DNA from: M55B154 sp964486725 | GTDB lineage: Bacteria; Spirochaetota; UBA4802; UB4802 | Assembly: GCA_964486725.1 (NCBI GenBank) | Contig: CAZAOK010000003.1 | Location: forward strand, 18,526-82,525 | Direction of reading: 5' to 3' | DNA length: 64,000 nucleotides | Translations under genes and position numbers: made by a program | The notes under the pieces: model-generated | Told to the model about the DNA's origin: nothing | The model's input: the letters and a program-made list of their open reading frames with translations, nothing else | Database searches by the model: none | Shown here: piece after piece, positions 52,294-61,985 of the stretch | Layout: each line of letters begins with the position of its first letter | Position numbering within the stretch: position 1 is the first letter of the stretch

Positions 52294-53465
52294 TTTAATA
52301 ACTTCATTGGATTTAGTGGTGCAAGATATTTTCTTATTTCATAATGCAGATGGGCTCCGGTTACCGCTCCTGTCATTCCAGAATACGCGATAACCGTTCC
52401 CTTTTTTACTTTATCACCAACATTTACTATGTTTTCACTGTTGTGGGCGTATACGGTGATATACCCCTTATCGTGTTTTATTATGACAACCTTGCCGTAT
52501 CCGTCTTTCCAGTCACTATATATAACCTTTCCATCGTAGGATGCTTTTACAGGTGTGCCTTCATTGCAGCTGATATCGATACCACAATGAAATTTCTTTT
52601 GTTTAGTGAAGGGATCGGTACGTTTACCGAAAGATGATGTAATTCGGCCCTTGACAGGCCAAGCGAAGGCCATAATCCCGTTATTAACTGTTTCCTTATT
52701 CTGGTTTTTTTTGACATCGGGACTATCATTCTCTGGTTTCCCAACAGGCTTTTTCGCATCAGGAATAAACAACTCATTCCCGTAGTAGATATTACCATTT
52801 TTAATATTGTTATGAGACAATAATTTTTCCTGCTCAATATTAAAACGTGATGCTATGCCGTATACGGTATCACCTTTCTTTATGTTGTATTCTATTCCCT
52901 GCCTGTTTGGCACCTGTATGACTTTACCCGGTAAAAGCTTTTCAGGATCATCAATATTATTTATTATTATAATGTACCGATGATTAGTATCATACTGTTT
53001 AGCTATTTTCCACAGGTTTTCTCCTTTCTTTATTACGTGTTTGGAAAGGTGCCATTTCTTATCTTTTTTCTTTAATGAATCGATGGTAATGACTTTAGAA
53101 ACCTTTTTCTTTTCATCGGGTTTTTCAATATTTGTTTTTTTTACACTCGTTGTATGAGAGGATTTTTTTTTCACGACAGGTTTTTTTTCAATAGGTTCCA
53201 AATGACGATCGTCAACACTTTTCATGCCTGCATCATCAAATGAATCATCAAATAGTATTTCACCGGAGAAATCGTCAGAAGGTTTCTCACTGGATGTCAT
53301 ATCCAACCCGTCAATAATAATACTATTCTCCAGGTTTTCTACATCCGCCAGTGTAATATTTTTTTTATTATGTGTTTCCCCGATTACAGATGAAATATTC
53401 AAATTCTTAAAAGACAGTGCCAGCCCGGATGCTATTATAATTGCTAATACTATATATTTTTTCAT
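52290..53465 (-). CDS. LysM and M23 (LytM) peptidoglycan peptidase or activator
   Basis: The 391-residue protein has an N-terminal signal/anchor, an acidic-to-lysine-rich linker, two LysM domains (about 140-185, HVIKKGENLWKIAKQYD; about 190-235, YNIKKGDTVYGIASRFN) and a C-terminal M23 domain. Zinc ligands are present: HCGIDIS and HLHYEIR, plus the YAHN histidine. The site looks catalytic. M23 enzymes cut peptide cross-links of peptidoglycan; LysM binds the glycan. Confidence 0.93.
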   Translation of the reverse strand: MKKYIVLAIIIASGLALSFKNLNISSVIGETHNKKNITLADVENLENSIIIDGLDMTSSEKPSDDFSGEILFDDSFDDAGMKSVDDRHLEPIEKKPVVKKKSSHTTSVKKTNIEKPDEKKKVSKVITIDSLKKKDKKWHLSKHVIKKGENLWKIAKQYDTNHRYIIIINNIDDPEKLLPGKVIQVPNRQGIEYNIKKGDTVYGIASRFNIEQEKLLSHNNIKNGNIYYGNELFIPDAKKPVGKPENDSPDVKKNQNKETVNNGIMAFAWPVKGRITSSFGKRTDPFTKQKKFHCGIDISCNEGTPVKASYDGKVIYSDWKDGYGKVVIIKHDKGYITVYAHNSENIVNVGDKVKKGTVIAYSGMTGAVTGAHLHYEIRKYLAPLNPMKLLK

Positions 53466-53527
53466 ACCATTGCCGATGACTAATTTTAATCATTTACTTA
53501 TTCTATATTATCGGCATGAGTATATTT

Positions 53528-54670
53528 TTACATCAGCATTTTGCTCTTCTCGTTATCAGTAATAATATCACGTATATGTGAAATTGATTTCATAAGTTCA
53601 TCAATGCCAAGACCAGTATACACGGAGCCTGTAATTGCTTCATCGTATTTCTGCGAAACACCCTGAAGCAATTCCTCTGATTTTAACAGGTCAGCCTTGT
53701 TGAAAAAGTATATTACCGGTTTCCCGTTACATTCAAGTTTTACCAGTTCTTTTTTAACCGTTGCGATGGTTTCATCAATATCAGGTGAATTTACATCTAT
53801 GACATGAATGATAAAATCAGCATTTTTAATCTCTTCAAGTGTAGACTTGAAGGATTCAATGAGATCAATCGGCAGGTTTCGGATAAATCCAACCGTGTCC
53901 GTAAGTAACACTTTATTGCCTGGCGCTATATACACTTCCCGGGTAAATGCGTCAAGTGTGGCGAAAAGCCTGTTCTCAACGAAAAGGTCATCTTTTGCTA
54001 ATCGATTTATCAATGTAGATTTACCGGCGTTTGTATAACCTACCACAGCACCGAGAACTTCTGATGACCTGTTTTTACGTATCAGCTGCCTGTGTGATGC
54101 TATCGAGGAAAGCTTATTATTCAGTTTCGAAATTCTTCTTTGTATATGACGACGATCTGTTTCAAGCATCTTTTCACCAGGCCCCCTGGTACCGATACCA
54201 CCACCAAGACGGGACAATACACCCCCGAGACCTTTCAACCGTGGTAATATATACTTGAGCTGGGCAAGTTCTACCTGTATCTTTGATTCAGAACTTCTTG
54301 CCCTTCGAGCAAAGATGTCAAGTATTACCTCTGTCCTTCCAATAACCCTGCATTTTAAAATCTCTTCCAGGTTTCGCACCTGGGCAGGTTTCAGGTTATT
54401 CAGATCAAATACCAGCAGCTTAATATCGTTTTCTTGAATTATTTCTTTGAGTTTTTCCAGGTAACCCTTCCCAACTATATAGGCAGGATCAAGACTGTCT
54501 CGTCTTACTATCCTGGAACCAGCGATTACTCCACCGGCTGTTTTAATAAGCATTTTCAACTCGCTAAGTGAATACTCAACATCTGAGACATGTTGATGAT
54601 GATTTCGAAGTGATATGCAATATGCTCTTTCATCTTTTGATGATGGAATTCTATTTACTGATGCATCCAT
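53528..54670 (-). CDS. hflX: ribosome-associated GTPase HflX
   Basis: The 380-residue protein has an N-terminal HflX domain (LLVFDLNNLKPAQVRNLEEI), the glycine-rich linker GGIGTRGPGEKMLETDRR and a GTPase domain: G1 GYTNAGKST, G3 DTVGF, G4 NKAD. HflX rescues stalled ribosomes by splitting them under stress. The gene start overlaps the end of the DUF192 gene by 20 bases. Confidence 0.96.
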   Translation of the reverse strand: MDASVNRIPSSKDERAYCISLRNHHQHVSDVEYSLSELKMLIKTAGGVIAGSRIVRRDSLDPAYIVGKGYLEKLKEIIQENDIKLLVFDLNNLKPAQVRNLEEILKCRVIGRTEVILDIFARRARSSESKIQVELAQLKYILPRLKGLGGVLSRLGGGIGTRGPGEKMLETDRRHIQRRISKLNNKLSSIASHRQLIRKNRSSEVLGAVVGYTNAGKSTLINRLAKDDLFVENRLFATLDAFTREVYIAPGNKVLLTDTVGFIRNLPIDLIESFKSTLEEIKNADFIIHVIDVNSPDIDETIATVKKELVKLECNGKPVIYFFNKADLLKSEELLQGVSQKYDEAITGSVYTGLGIDELMKSISHIRDIITDNEKSKMLM

Positions 54671-55112
54671 TAAATATTACTTTACTGCCTCTGGATATAT
54701 TATGCTTTTTAAACCAGCCTTTATTCACCTCTATAGCGTACATGGCTGGTTTTTTTGAAGAGTATGACGGGTACACTTGAAGGGGTTCCATTTCTTTCGT
54801 TTCATGGATTATTCCATCTTTTCCCACGAACGCGATGCTTAGAGGGATGTATGTATGTTTCATCCAAAAGTTAAGGTGTTTTTCACGTTGGAATACAAAC
54901 AACATACCATCGTTTTCACCCAGGTGTTTTCGAAACATCAAGCCTCGTTGCCTTTCCCTGTGATACCTTGCCACCTCTACCCGCAATGATACTTTTTCAT
55001 TCTGATCATTAATTATTATTATATCACAAAATATTTCACCGGCAAGTATTGCCGGTGAAAATATCAGAAAAGAAATTATTTGAATTGTTACAATTATATA
55101 CTTAAAATTCAT
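54651..55112 (-). CDS. exported DUF192 protein
   Basis: The 153-residue protein has a signal peptide (about 1-24) and a DUF192 domain: LRVEVARYHRERQRGLMFRK, GMLFVFQREKHLNFWMKHTY and PLSIAFVGKDGII. The family is widespread, small, secreted and without a known activity. It overlaps its neighbours on both sides, so it belongs to the hflX unit. Confidence 0.9.
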   Translation of the reverse strand: MNFKYIIVTIQIISFLIFSPAILAGEIFCDIIIINDQNEKVSLRVEVARYHRERQRGLMFRKHLGENDGMLFVFQREKHLNFWMKHTYIPLSIAFVGKDGIIHETKEMEPLQVYPSYSSKKPAMYAIEVNKGWFKKHNISRGSKVIFNGCISK

Positions 55113-55848
55113 TGCTGTATTCTATTCGAATGATCCGGTTTGCCCTTTCATTATTTTGCATAAGCACATCAAATTCTATTCCCAGTTGATACATATACGA
55201 GTATCTCATTCCTACATTATACAGCCAGTCACCGGTTCTTCCAAAATTATAATATATTCTTTCTGATTCAGCTTTGAATACAAAATATTCTCCCAATGGA
55301 ATATCAAGTGATATAAAGTATGATGTATCCTCTGGAACATAATCCGGTTGCGTGGGTACCCGTATCCCGATATGAAAATGCTGTTCATCGTTAAAAAGAT
55401 ATATTGGCTTGGTAATTACCGCGTATGGACCGTAGATCATTCTGTTTAATTCATTTGAACTATTATAGGTTTTTCCCTCCTGGCCTATATAGAAGGAATC
55501 ATATCCTACCGCCAGCGAAATGGGAAACCTTTCCCATCCGTCAGTGAACTTCAGTTTTGCGATTACACCGGGTACATTCGGCTGCACCTCGTCTTTACCG
55601 ATAGCATTCTGCATATCCACGGATACACCAAGAAATAGATTATCATGTAGTCCGATTAAACTTTTCAGTTCCACTCCGCCATTATCATACCCCAGAAATG
55701 ATACAAGATATGTCCCCCGGGCTATGGTATAGGCACTTGGTGTATCGATTACCGTCGTATTACGAATGTAATACTGTGAATAAGCCGGTATAGATATAAG
55801 TATTACAAAAATAAAAAGTATAATTTGCTGAATTGTTTTTTTTGTCAT
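55102..55848 (-). CDS. outer-membrane beta-barrel-like protein of unknown function
   Basis: A protein of about 248 residues; the ATG at 55848 is used (a GTG three codons earlier is possible). A signal peptide (about 1-25) is followed by repeated amphipathic strands (YLVSFLGYDNGGVELKSLIG, RFPISLAVGYDS, EFDVLMQNN), and the C-terminal strand ends in IRIEYSNEF with a terminal Phe, as in BAM substrates. It resembles barrel proteins described only as hypothetical in spirochaetes. The function is unknown. Confidence 0.65.
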   Translation of the reverse strand: MTKKTIQQIILFIFVILISIPAYSQYYIRNTTVIDTPSAYTIARGTYLVSFLGYDNGGVELKSLIGLHDNLFLGVSVDMQNAIGKDEVQPNVPGVIAKLKFTDGWERFPISLAVGYDSFYIGQEGKTYNSSNELNRMIYGPYAVITKPIYLFNDEQHFHIGIRVPTQPDYVPEDTSYFISLDIPLGEYFVFKAESERIYYNFGRTGDWLYNVGMRYSYMYQLGIEFDVLMQNNERANRIIRIEYSNEF

Positions 55849-55913
55849 TACAGGCACATTCCGATAAATATATTTACCTTTACAAGAATTATCGGAAGAT
55901 GACGCAAATGTGA

Positions 55914-56627
55914 TTACTCATATTCTTTCTGAATATCAAAAAGCATGGTTATTGCCTTACTGGATAACGTCAGCATCTGGTTGAGTTCTTCCGTGGAATA
56001 TGACCGCTTTTCACCGGTACCCTGAATTTCAACCAGGTTATTACTACCATCCATGATGATATTCATATCAATATCAGCCATGGAATCCTCCCGGTAGTCA
56101 AGATCAAGCAGCAGGTCTTCTCCAATAAAACCAGTTGATATAGCCCCTACCCTGTTCAGCAATGGAGTTTCAGTAATGACTCCTGATTCAATAATCGTGC
56201 GTATTGCCCTGGAAAGAGCGATATAACTTCCGGTTATTGCAGCTGTTCGGGTACCACCATCCGCCTGCAGTACATCGCAGTCTACGGTAATAGACACTCC
56301 CCGCATTTTGGAAAGATCTACAATATTTCGCAGACACCTTGCGATCAATCTCCTGATTTCAACAGATCTTCCATCAGGCCGTATACCTGGTCTTGGTTTA
56401 CGTGGAGAGGTGGAATATGGAAGAAGTGTATACTCCGCCGTTATCCAACCGTTCCCCTTCCCTTCCGCATGTGCCGGTACATCAGTGGATACGGTGGCGG
56501 CACATATTACCCTTGTATTCCCCATGGAAAAAAGCACTGAACCCTCAGCAGCAGGACAGAAATCCGGAATAACCTGCACTTCTCTCATCTCATCTAAAGC
56601 CCTGTACTTCCTGTTCCATCTGCTCAT
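55914..56627 (-). CDS. rph: ribonuclease PH
   Basis: The 237-residue phosphorolytic 3'-exonuclease trims tRNA 3' ends. Motifs are EGSVLFSMGNTRVICAA, GWITAEYTLLPYST, RLIARCLRNIVDL, DCDVLQADGGTRTAAITG and VEIQGTGE. Its start overlaps the end of the upstream barrel gene by 38 bases. The length is standard. Confidence 0.96.
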   Translation of the reverse strand: MSRWNRKYRALDEMREVQVIPDFCPAAEGSVLFSMGNTRVICAATVSTDVPAHAEGKGNGWITAEYTLLPYSTSPRKPRPGIRPDGRSVEIRRLIARCLRNIVDLSKMRGVSITVDCDVLQADGGTRTAAITGSYIALSRAIRTIIESGVITETPLLNRVGAISTGFIGEDLLLDLDYREDSMADIDMNIIMDGSNNLVEIQGTGEKRSYSTEELNQMLTLSSKAITMLFDIQKEYE

Positions 56628-57810
56628 TTCTTTCTTTTAACTCCTTTAGTTCAACCAGGTCATTTATTTTCTTGTCTACATTTTTATGATAGGGATTATA
56701 ATCCCTGGATTTCTTGAATTCAGCTATAGCGGCATCGATATCGTCCCCGATAAAAAACCTGATACCCCGCTGGTAATGCTTTTCAGCGTTTATCTTATCT
56801 TCTATGGTAATAACTTTTGGTATCAATTTGAATGTAATAGAGAATGAGTATACGGGCCCGAAAATGCCTGTATCAGTATAGGAGCTGTCAATCACGAATG
56901 ATACATTCTTTATAACATAATTAAATCCAAGGCCAAGGCTGTAACTTCCCGCGTCATTGAAACGATATCCACCCCTGAAAGAAAGAATATCGAGGTAATT
57001 AAATTCAACACCGGTATTCAGCCTGAAGCTTTCATCAAAGCCTGAAGTAAAATCGTATAGATCAGACGAATCAATCATATTTTCAATTGCATCCACATTG
57101 AACATAAGCCAGTGAGTCAGCTTGTATGAAGCTCCAAGCCTGATGAGCCTGGGAAGCGGGTCCTCCTTTGCCCTGCTTCCCAGGTTTTGCATAGACATGC
57201 CTAAAGAAAAATTTCGAACAGGGGTATCAAACGGGGAAAACATATACAAACGTTTCATTATCCCTGTATCAAAAGCAAATGAATGAAGCTGCAATGTATC
57301 TATACGCTGATATATATATTTGAATGATCCACCAACCTCCATAAAACCAAGTGAATAACCATATGCCAAAACATTACTCATATTATAGAAATACACGCTA
57401 CCGGTTTTGTTCCCATCAATATCAATTTTATCAAATGGTGGTACCCAGAATACAGAATTAGAATAACCCAGGTTACCACCAAGCAGTGGGTAGGTCAAAG
57501 AGATATTTTCAAAGCGGGAATCAAGTATTAACTCCTGGTGCATCAATTGCAGCATCGGAAACTTGAGAGTGCCAAGTCCAGCAGGGTTGTAATACAAAGA
57601 ATTCAGGTCGTCAGTGGCAGCAGTAAATGCTTCACCCATGCCCAGGGGACGACTTCCAACGCCAATTTCCAGAAAATCAGCCCCAGAAGTTCCCGCAGTG
57701 CCGGCAGAATAAGATGGAATTTCAGATATGAAAACACAACACACCATCAGCAAGAACGGTATGAAACATACTATTCCCTTCCGGGTGATAATTGTGAATA
57801 TTTTTTTCAT
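56590..57810 (-). CDS. PorV/UPF0164-like outer-membrane protein with C-terminal TPR-like tail
   Basis: The 406-residue protein has a signal peptide (about 1-36), then GADFLEIGVGSRPLGMGEAF and LNSLYYNPAGLGTL, the PorV/PorQ/UPF0164 entry motif. The barrel runs to about residue 330. A short helical tail (KHYQRGIRFFIGDDIDAAI ... ELKERNEQMEQEVQGF) looks like one TPR plus a coiled coil in the periplasm. It is a second member of the family encoded at 9506-10519. It is a probable scaffold or lipid/protein transport barrel; the cargo is unknown. Confidence 0.75.
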   Translation of the reverse strand: MKKIFTIITRKGIVCFIPFLLMVCCVFISEIPSYSAGTAGTSGADFLEIGVGSRPLGMGEAFTAATDDLNSLYYNPAGLGTLKFPMLQLMHQELILDSRFENISLTYPLLGGNLGYSNSVFWVPPFDKIDIDGNKTGSVYFYNMSNVLAYGYSLGFMEVGGSFKYIYQRIDTLQLHSFAFDTGIMKRLYMFSPFDTPVRNFSLGMSMQNLGSRAKEDPLPRLIRLGASYKLTHWLMFNVDAIENMIDSSDLYDFTSGFDESFRLNTGVEFNYLDILSFRGGYRFNDAGSYSLGLGFNYVIKNVSFVIDSSYTDTGIFGPVYSFSITFKLIPKVITIEDKINAEKHYQRGIRFFIGDDIDAAIAEFKKSRDYNPYHKNVDKKINDLVELKELKERNEQMEQEVQGFR

Positions 57811-57898
57811 AAATTTAGTAACTGTCCGGAATAGTTATTACAAATTACCACTATATCATACCTTTACAGATGTTTGCGTGTGCAAGAATAAAAATGGA

Positions 57899-59020
57899 TT
57901 ATAATTTTTCAATTTTTTTAAGAAGACTCATGCTATGCGAAAATTCATTATTCTCATACGATTTGACTGAAATCATATCGGGCAATATTTCTCTGATCTT
58001 TTTCAAGAAATTCTCTACGATATCAATATCACTGCTGTCTGCAAATAGCAGTATGACATCCTTTTCGTGACGCAATATCATCGAAGCTGGTGAAAGCAGG
58101 CATTGAAGCTTAAAAGTTATATAATGCCACAGGTAAACCATTTCTTCATTAAAGGTTACCAGGGATTGCATTATATATATTCTTCCTGAATCCTGGTATT
58201 TTGAGAGCAGAAAGAAATATTCGTAAATTCGGTACAGGTTTTCAAGTGGTTGTTCAAGCATGAACATTCTGGCAGGCTTATTTCTCTCGTATACGATTTC
58301 CGCCAGTACCAGTTCGTATGTAATTGTATCACACAACTGGTTGTAAAGCTGCTCGGCAGTATAAGAATGACCGGGAGGGAGAATCAGCATCAAAACGGAG
58401 AAAAACCTGTTATTAAATATCTTGTGATTATATAAATGTTTGGCTCCCCTGAAAAATGGTTCAATAATATTCCCCGATGAAACAAAATAAACGCTATGCC
58501 CCGGTTCTGTGTCTTCTCTTAAAAACCTTTTTTTCAAAAACCTGTCTTCTGCTATTTCATTAAAGTCCAGTAATATACCGTATACATTTTTACGTATATC
58601 CGCATATAGCTTTTCTGATACGTCAATTAATAAGTTTTCAATATTAAATGACCCGGGGATATTTGAAACCGGTTTGAAACACTGGTTAGAAATGTTATAT
58701 GACAGGAGGGTACACTTCCCAAGATTTATATTTTCTAACGACTTTTTCAGCAAGTCAACAGGATTACTGTCATTATCAATTGATTGAAGCAACGAATGAT
58801 CAGGAAGGGCAAGCGGGGACTTCAAATCTATTTCATTGACTGCCCTGTAATACAATGCATGCAGCCGCTTTAACATCTTTTTTGGAGTATCAATAGCAGA
58901 AATATCATCTGGAGTATGACCTGTAACCTTATGTACCAGATTTTTTAAATCACTATTAAAGGTTTTCTCCCGGATTTTTTGTAGTTCTTCGTCAAAACCG
59001 GATTCCACATTATTCAACAA
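57899..59020 (-). CDS. hypothetical protein, alpha/beta, no recognised domain
   Basis: The 373-residue cytoplasmic-looking protein has no signal peptide or membrane helix. It has a helical N-terminus, two alternating regions (about 90-170 and 200-290) that could be GAF- or PAS-like, and a final segment with KDVILLFADSSDIDIVENFLKKI. This ending recalls GGDEF-like half folds, but no catalytic motif is present. It follows nadA by 19 bases. No function is assigned. Confidence 0.7.
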   Translation of the reverse strand: MLNNVESGFDEELQKIREKTFNSDLKNLVHKVTGHTPDDISAIDTPKKMLKRLHALYYRAVNEIDLKSPLALPDHSLLQSIDNDSNPVDLLKKSLENINLGKCTLLSYNISNQCFKPVSNIPGSFNIENLLIDVSEKLYADIRKNVYGILLDFNEIAEDRFLKKRFLREDTEPGHSVYFVSSGNIIEPFFRGAKHLYNHKIFNNRFFSVLMLILPPGHSYTAEQLYNQLCDTITYELVLAEIVYERNKPARMFMLEQPLENLYRIYEYFFLLSKYQDSGRIYIMQSLVTFNEEMVYLWHYITFKLQCLLSPASMILRHEKDVILLFADSSDIDIVENFLKKIREILPDMISVKSYENNEFSHSMSLLKKIEKL

Positions 59021-59039
59021 CTGCCTCCTGCAACGTTCC

Positions 59040-59951
59040 TCAGGATAATTCGAGCATCCTTTTCAGGCTTCCAAGTGCTTTTATCCTGATTTCCTCTGGT
59101 ACTATTATTTCAGGTTTCTCATTTTCAAGAGACTTCAGCACTTTTTCAAGTGTTATTTTTTTCATATTAGGACATACAAAAGCTTCAGACGCAAGTATAT
59201 ATTCTTTATCGGGTGCAACAGACTGTAACTTGTGTATCATTCCTTTTTCTGTACCAACAATTATTTTACGCTTATCTGTTTCCTTTACGAAGGTAACCAT
59301 TTGACCTGTTGATAATACTTCATCAGCCAGGTCAACCACTTCCCGGTTACATTCCGGATGGACCATCACAACCGCATCAGGATGTTTTTCCCTCATTTTT
59401 TTCAGTTCTTCGGCAGAATATTGTTCATGCGCGGGACAAAAGCCTTTCCACGGTATTATTTTTTTATCCGTGAAACGCTGAACATAATCTGCAAGATTTT
59501 TATCGGGCAGGAAAAGTATAGTATCCCCTTCTACTCTCTGTACAATTTTTACAGCGTTTGACGAGGTACAGCACACGTCTGATTCAGCCTTTATTGCGGC
59601 AGTTGAGTTTATGTAGGTAACGACAGTAGCTTCTGGATATTCCTTTTTCAACTCTAAAAGGGCATCTACATCTGCCATGTCAGCCATAGGACAACCTGCC
59701 GATTTATCAGGTAAGAGAACTTTCTTTTGTGGAGATAAAATATATGCAGATTCAGCCATGAAATGTACGCCACAGAACACGATAATATCTGCATCATTTT
59801 CAGCCGCAATCCTTGCCAGCTCAAGCGAATCTCCGGTGTCATGGGCCATATCCTGAATTTCTGGATTCTGATAATTATGAGCAAGAATGATAGCATTCTT
59901 TCTTTTCGCCAGTTCATGTATATTTTTAACAATTTGTAAATTTTCGCTCAT
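59040..59951 (-). CDS. nadA: quinolinate synthase
   Basis: The 303-residue [4Fe-4S] enzyme condenses iminoaspartate with dihydroxyacetone phosphate in NAD synthesis. It has the three repeated domains: AHNYQNPEIQDMAHDTGDSL, VFCGVHFMAESA, DKSAGCPMADM, YINSTAAIKAESD followed by CCTSSNA, HPECNREV and CPNMKKITLEK. The Cys ligands of the cluster lie in CGVHF, CCTSSNA/HPEC and CPNM regions. nadB and nadC are not in this window. Confidence 0.96.
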   Translation of the reverse strand: MSENLQIVKNIHELAKRKNAIILAHNYQNPEIQDMAHDTGDSLELARIAAENDADIIVFCGVHFMAESAYILSPQKKVLLPDKSAGCPMADMADVDALLELKKEYPEATVVTYINSTAAIKAESDVCCTSSNAVKIVQRVEGDTILFLPDKNLADYVQRFTDKKIIPWKGFCPAHEQYSAEELKKMREKHPDAVVMVHPECNREVVDLADEVLSTGQMVTFVKETDKRKIIVGTEKGMIHKLQSVAPDKEYILASEAFVCPNMKKITLEKVLKSLENEKPEIIVPEEIRIKALGSLKRMLELS

Positions 59952-60103
59952 TGAGTTTTCCTTGTAAGGGGTATTCTAATGAAATAACAGCCCTATTGCA
60001 AACAGGCAAGAATTTTTTATTAATTCATGAACTATTATCAAACAATTTAATATTGACTGTATCATTTAGAGACATGATGCGGCCGCAAACCCTGCCCTGC
60101 CAA

Positions 60104-60132
60104 ATAAAAAAGCGGCCTTATCAGCCGCTTTT
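60104..60132 (-). terminator. terminator after tRNA-Asn
   Basis: On the minus strand: stem AGCGGC/GCCGCT with a 7-nt loop, followed by a T-run (the A-run 60104-60111 on the plus strand). Confidence 0.75.
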
Positions 60133-60140
60133 ATGAAATG

Positions 60141-60213
60141 CTCCCCCGGTTGGACTCGAACCAACGACCTACTGGTTAACAGCCAGTTGCTCTACCGATT
60201 GAGCTACAGGGGA
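60141..60213 (-). tRNA. tRNA-Asn (anticodon GTT)
   Basis: The minus strand folds as a 73-base cloverleaf: acceptor TCCCCTG/CGGGGGA, D-arm AGCTCAATCGGTAGAGC, anticodon arm ACTGGCTGTTAACCAGT with GTT, T-arm GTTGGTTCGAGTCCAAC. No CCA is encoded. The discriminator base is G. Confidence 0.96.
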
Positions 60214-60397
60214 ATATTACAGTATGTTTTCATATGTCAAAGAACTTCGTATACGTCTTATTGTTCAAATTATTCTAGATAGTTAACAGAATTTAGTTAA
60301 ACTTTTTTCATTTAAGTGTCCAACTTAATACCAACTTACGGCAATTCATGTCAATCATTTTATCACATTTTTTAATGAATCATTAAATTTTTTAGGG

Positions 60398-60462
60398 TCT
60401 TTCCGGATTATTGGGAATTGAAAATAAATTATGATGTTTTCCCCAAAATTCCGGAATGAGCC
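60398..60462. repeat. dispersed inverted-repeat element, family 2, copy 2
   Basis: A 65-bp element: TCTTTCCGGATTATTGGGAATTG, AT-rich middle, then CCCCAAAATTCCGGAATGAGC. Its ends are inverted repeats of the TTCCGGA-N-TTGGG type. It matches copy 1 at 28702-28757 at both ends. It stands next to family 1 copy C in the 365-bp gap 60214-60578, which holds no gene. Confidence 0.65.
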
Positions 60463-60480
60463 ATTTTTTAATAATAATAC

Positions 60481-60575
60481 AGCATCTCCCACCGCCTTCG
60501 GCGGTGGGAGATGATCCAATTCCTTTCTATTATGAAGCAAATGATCGATATTTTTAGTTATATCTGAGTAGTTAC
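60481..60575 (-). repeat. dispersed hairpin element, family 1, copy C (one end missing)
   Basis: The central hairpin at 60483-60513 is a perfect 14-bp stem with loop TTC. A C/G pair found in the other copies is replaced here by an A/T pair. The right end (ATTCCTTTCTATTATGAAGC ... GAGTAGTTAC) matches copies A and B; the left end is absent. Confidence 0.82.
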
Positions 60576-60578
60576 AAT

Positions 60579-61796
60579 TTATTCAATAATTTTAAACTCT
60601 GTTCTTCGGTTGAGTTCATCAATACCTGATCCTTTCCCCTTTTTTATGGGCCGACTTTTTCCGGCTCCTGATACCTTGAAACGATCAGTATCAAGACCGC
60701 GTTGTACCAGGTATTTTTTAACCGCCCGGGCCCTTTTCAGGCTTAAACTCTTATTATAATTATCTTCTCCATGAAGATCTGTATGACCAATTATTTCCAG
60801 TTTTATTTTGGGACTTTCTTTCAGGTACCTGGCCAGGGCATCAAGATATGAGTATGATTCTTTCTTAATTATCGCCTTGTCAAAATCAAAATATATGGCC
60901 CTTGTATCAAAACTCTTTCCGTCAACGAAAATAACAGAAGAGTAAATATCAAAATTATTTTTTTCGCGGCTGGAGGTTATATAATACCGTTGATCAGACC
61001 TGGCCAGGTAAAGATCGGCTTTCTTACTGTTTACCATTTCTCCCAGGTTTTCAGGAGTACCAAACTTACCCTTTTTATACGAAACAAAATACAGGTCAAC
61101 GGTGCCAATGTTTTCAGGCCTGTTTGATGAAAAAAAGAAACCACCCAGGTCTTCCGCGGGTATCAGTCCGAAATCCCGATATCCCTGGTTAAATGGTTCT
61201 GGAAGTTTTTCTGGATTTCTAAATTTCCCGTCTTGAAATTCTGCCTTAACAAGAATCACCCGGGAAATATCACCAAAGGCCCACATGTTATAATACAGGA
61301 TCTTCCCGTCCCCGCTTAAACTTGGTGATTTTTCATGATGTTGTGTGTTCACTTCACCTGGTATGGGTTCAGGTTTACTCCATTTACCGTTGATTTTTTT
61401 TGACCAGTATAAATCAAAAGAAACCCGAACCTGGTTATTTTCATTTTTGGGCATCTCAATGCTTCCATCCCGATCTGAAGAGAAAATCAACGTATTCCCA
61501 TCCCTGGATAAATAAGGGGATTCGTCATTATAAGGTGAATTGACCGCGTTTAGCTTTTTCGGTTCAGTCCATTTGCCATCCTTTAAATGGGATATGTAGA
61601 GATTCTGATACCGTCCTCCCCTGTTGGAATTAAAAATCATCCAGCTTCCATCAGGTGAGAGGGTTGGTGAAAAATCATTGTATTCGGTGTTTACCGGAGA
61701 CCCGATATTCCGTGGAGAATCAGATACCTTGAATCCTGTTGCGGCAATCTGTAGCATACTCAATATTACTACTGCGGCTGCTGGTATTGTTTTCAT
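60579..61796 (-). CDS. PD40/TolB-like beta-propeller protein with C-terminal OmpA domain
   Basis: The 405-residue protein has a signal peptide (about 1-20) and then several PD40 (WD40-like) repeats with the pattern SPTLSPDGSWMIFNSNRGG, SPYLSRDGNTLIFSSDRDG, SPSLSGDGKILYY. The C-terminal OmpA peptidoglycan-binding domain (about 285-400) has YFDFDKAIIKKES, EIIGHTDLHGEDNYN, SLKRARAVKKYL and ELNRRTEFKI. It is a periplasmic or OM protein that likely tethers the envelope to the wall. Such PD40-OmpA fusions are common in Bacteroidota and spirochaetes. Confidence 0.88.
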   Translation of the reverse strand: MKTIPAAAVVILSMLQIAATGFKVSDSPRNIGSPVNTEYNDFSPTLSPDGSWMIFNSNRGGRYQNLYISHLKDGKWTEPKKLNAVNSPYNDESPYLSRDGNTLIFSSDRDGSIEMPKNENNQVRVSFDLYWSKKINGKWSKPEPIPGEVNTQHHEKSPSLSGDGKILYYNMWAFGDISRVILVKAEFQDGKFRNPEKLPEPFNQGYRDFGLIPAEDLGGFFFSSNRPENIGTVDLYFVSYKKGKFGTPENLGEMVNSKKADLYLARSDQRYYITSSREKNNFDIYSSVIFVDGKSFDTRAIYFDFDKAIIKKESYSYLDALARYLKESPKIKLEIIGHTDLHGEDNYNKSLSLKRARAVKKYLVQRGLDTDRFKVSGAGKSRPIKKGKGSGIDELNRRTEFKIIE

Positions 61797-61985
61797 TATC
61801 TCCTCCAGTTCATTTTATCAATTCAGGTTTTATTTGTATTTACCAATAAGTTTGTCAAAAAGCTTGAATTGCTGAAAGCGGTGATATATAAGAATAAGAA
61901 TTAATGATACTTGCCCAAACCGGTCACCAATTGAGATAGTGTCATCTTTATCCTGAACCGCCTGGAATTATGCTATACCCGTGCG

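Noticed and set aside
60355..60540. A 61-codon open frame on the minus strand
   Set aside because: It spans parts of two unrelated repeat elements and has no Shine-Dalgarno sequence or protein-like pattern.
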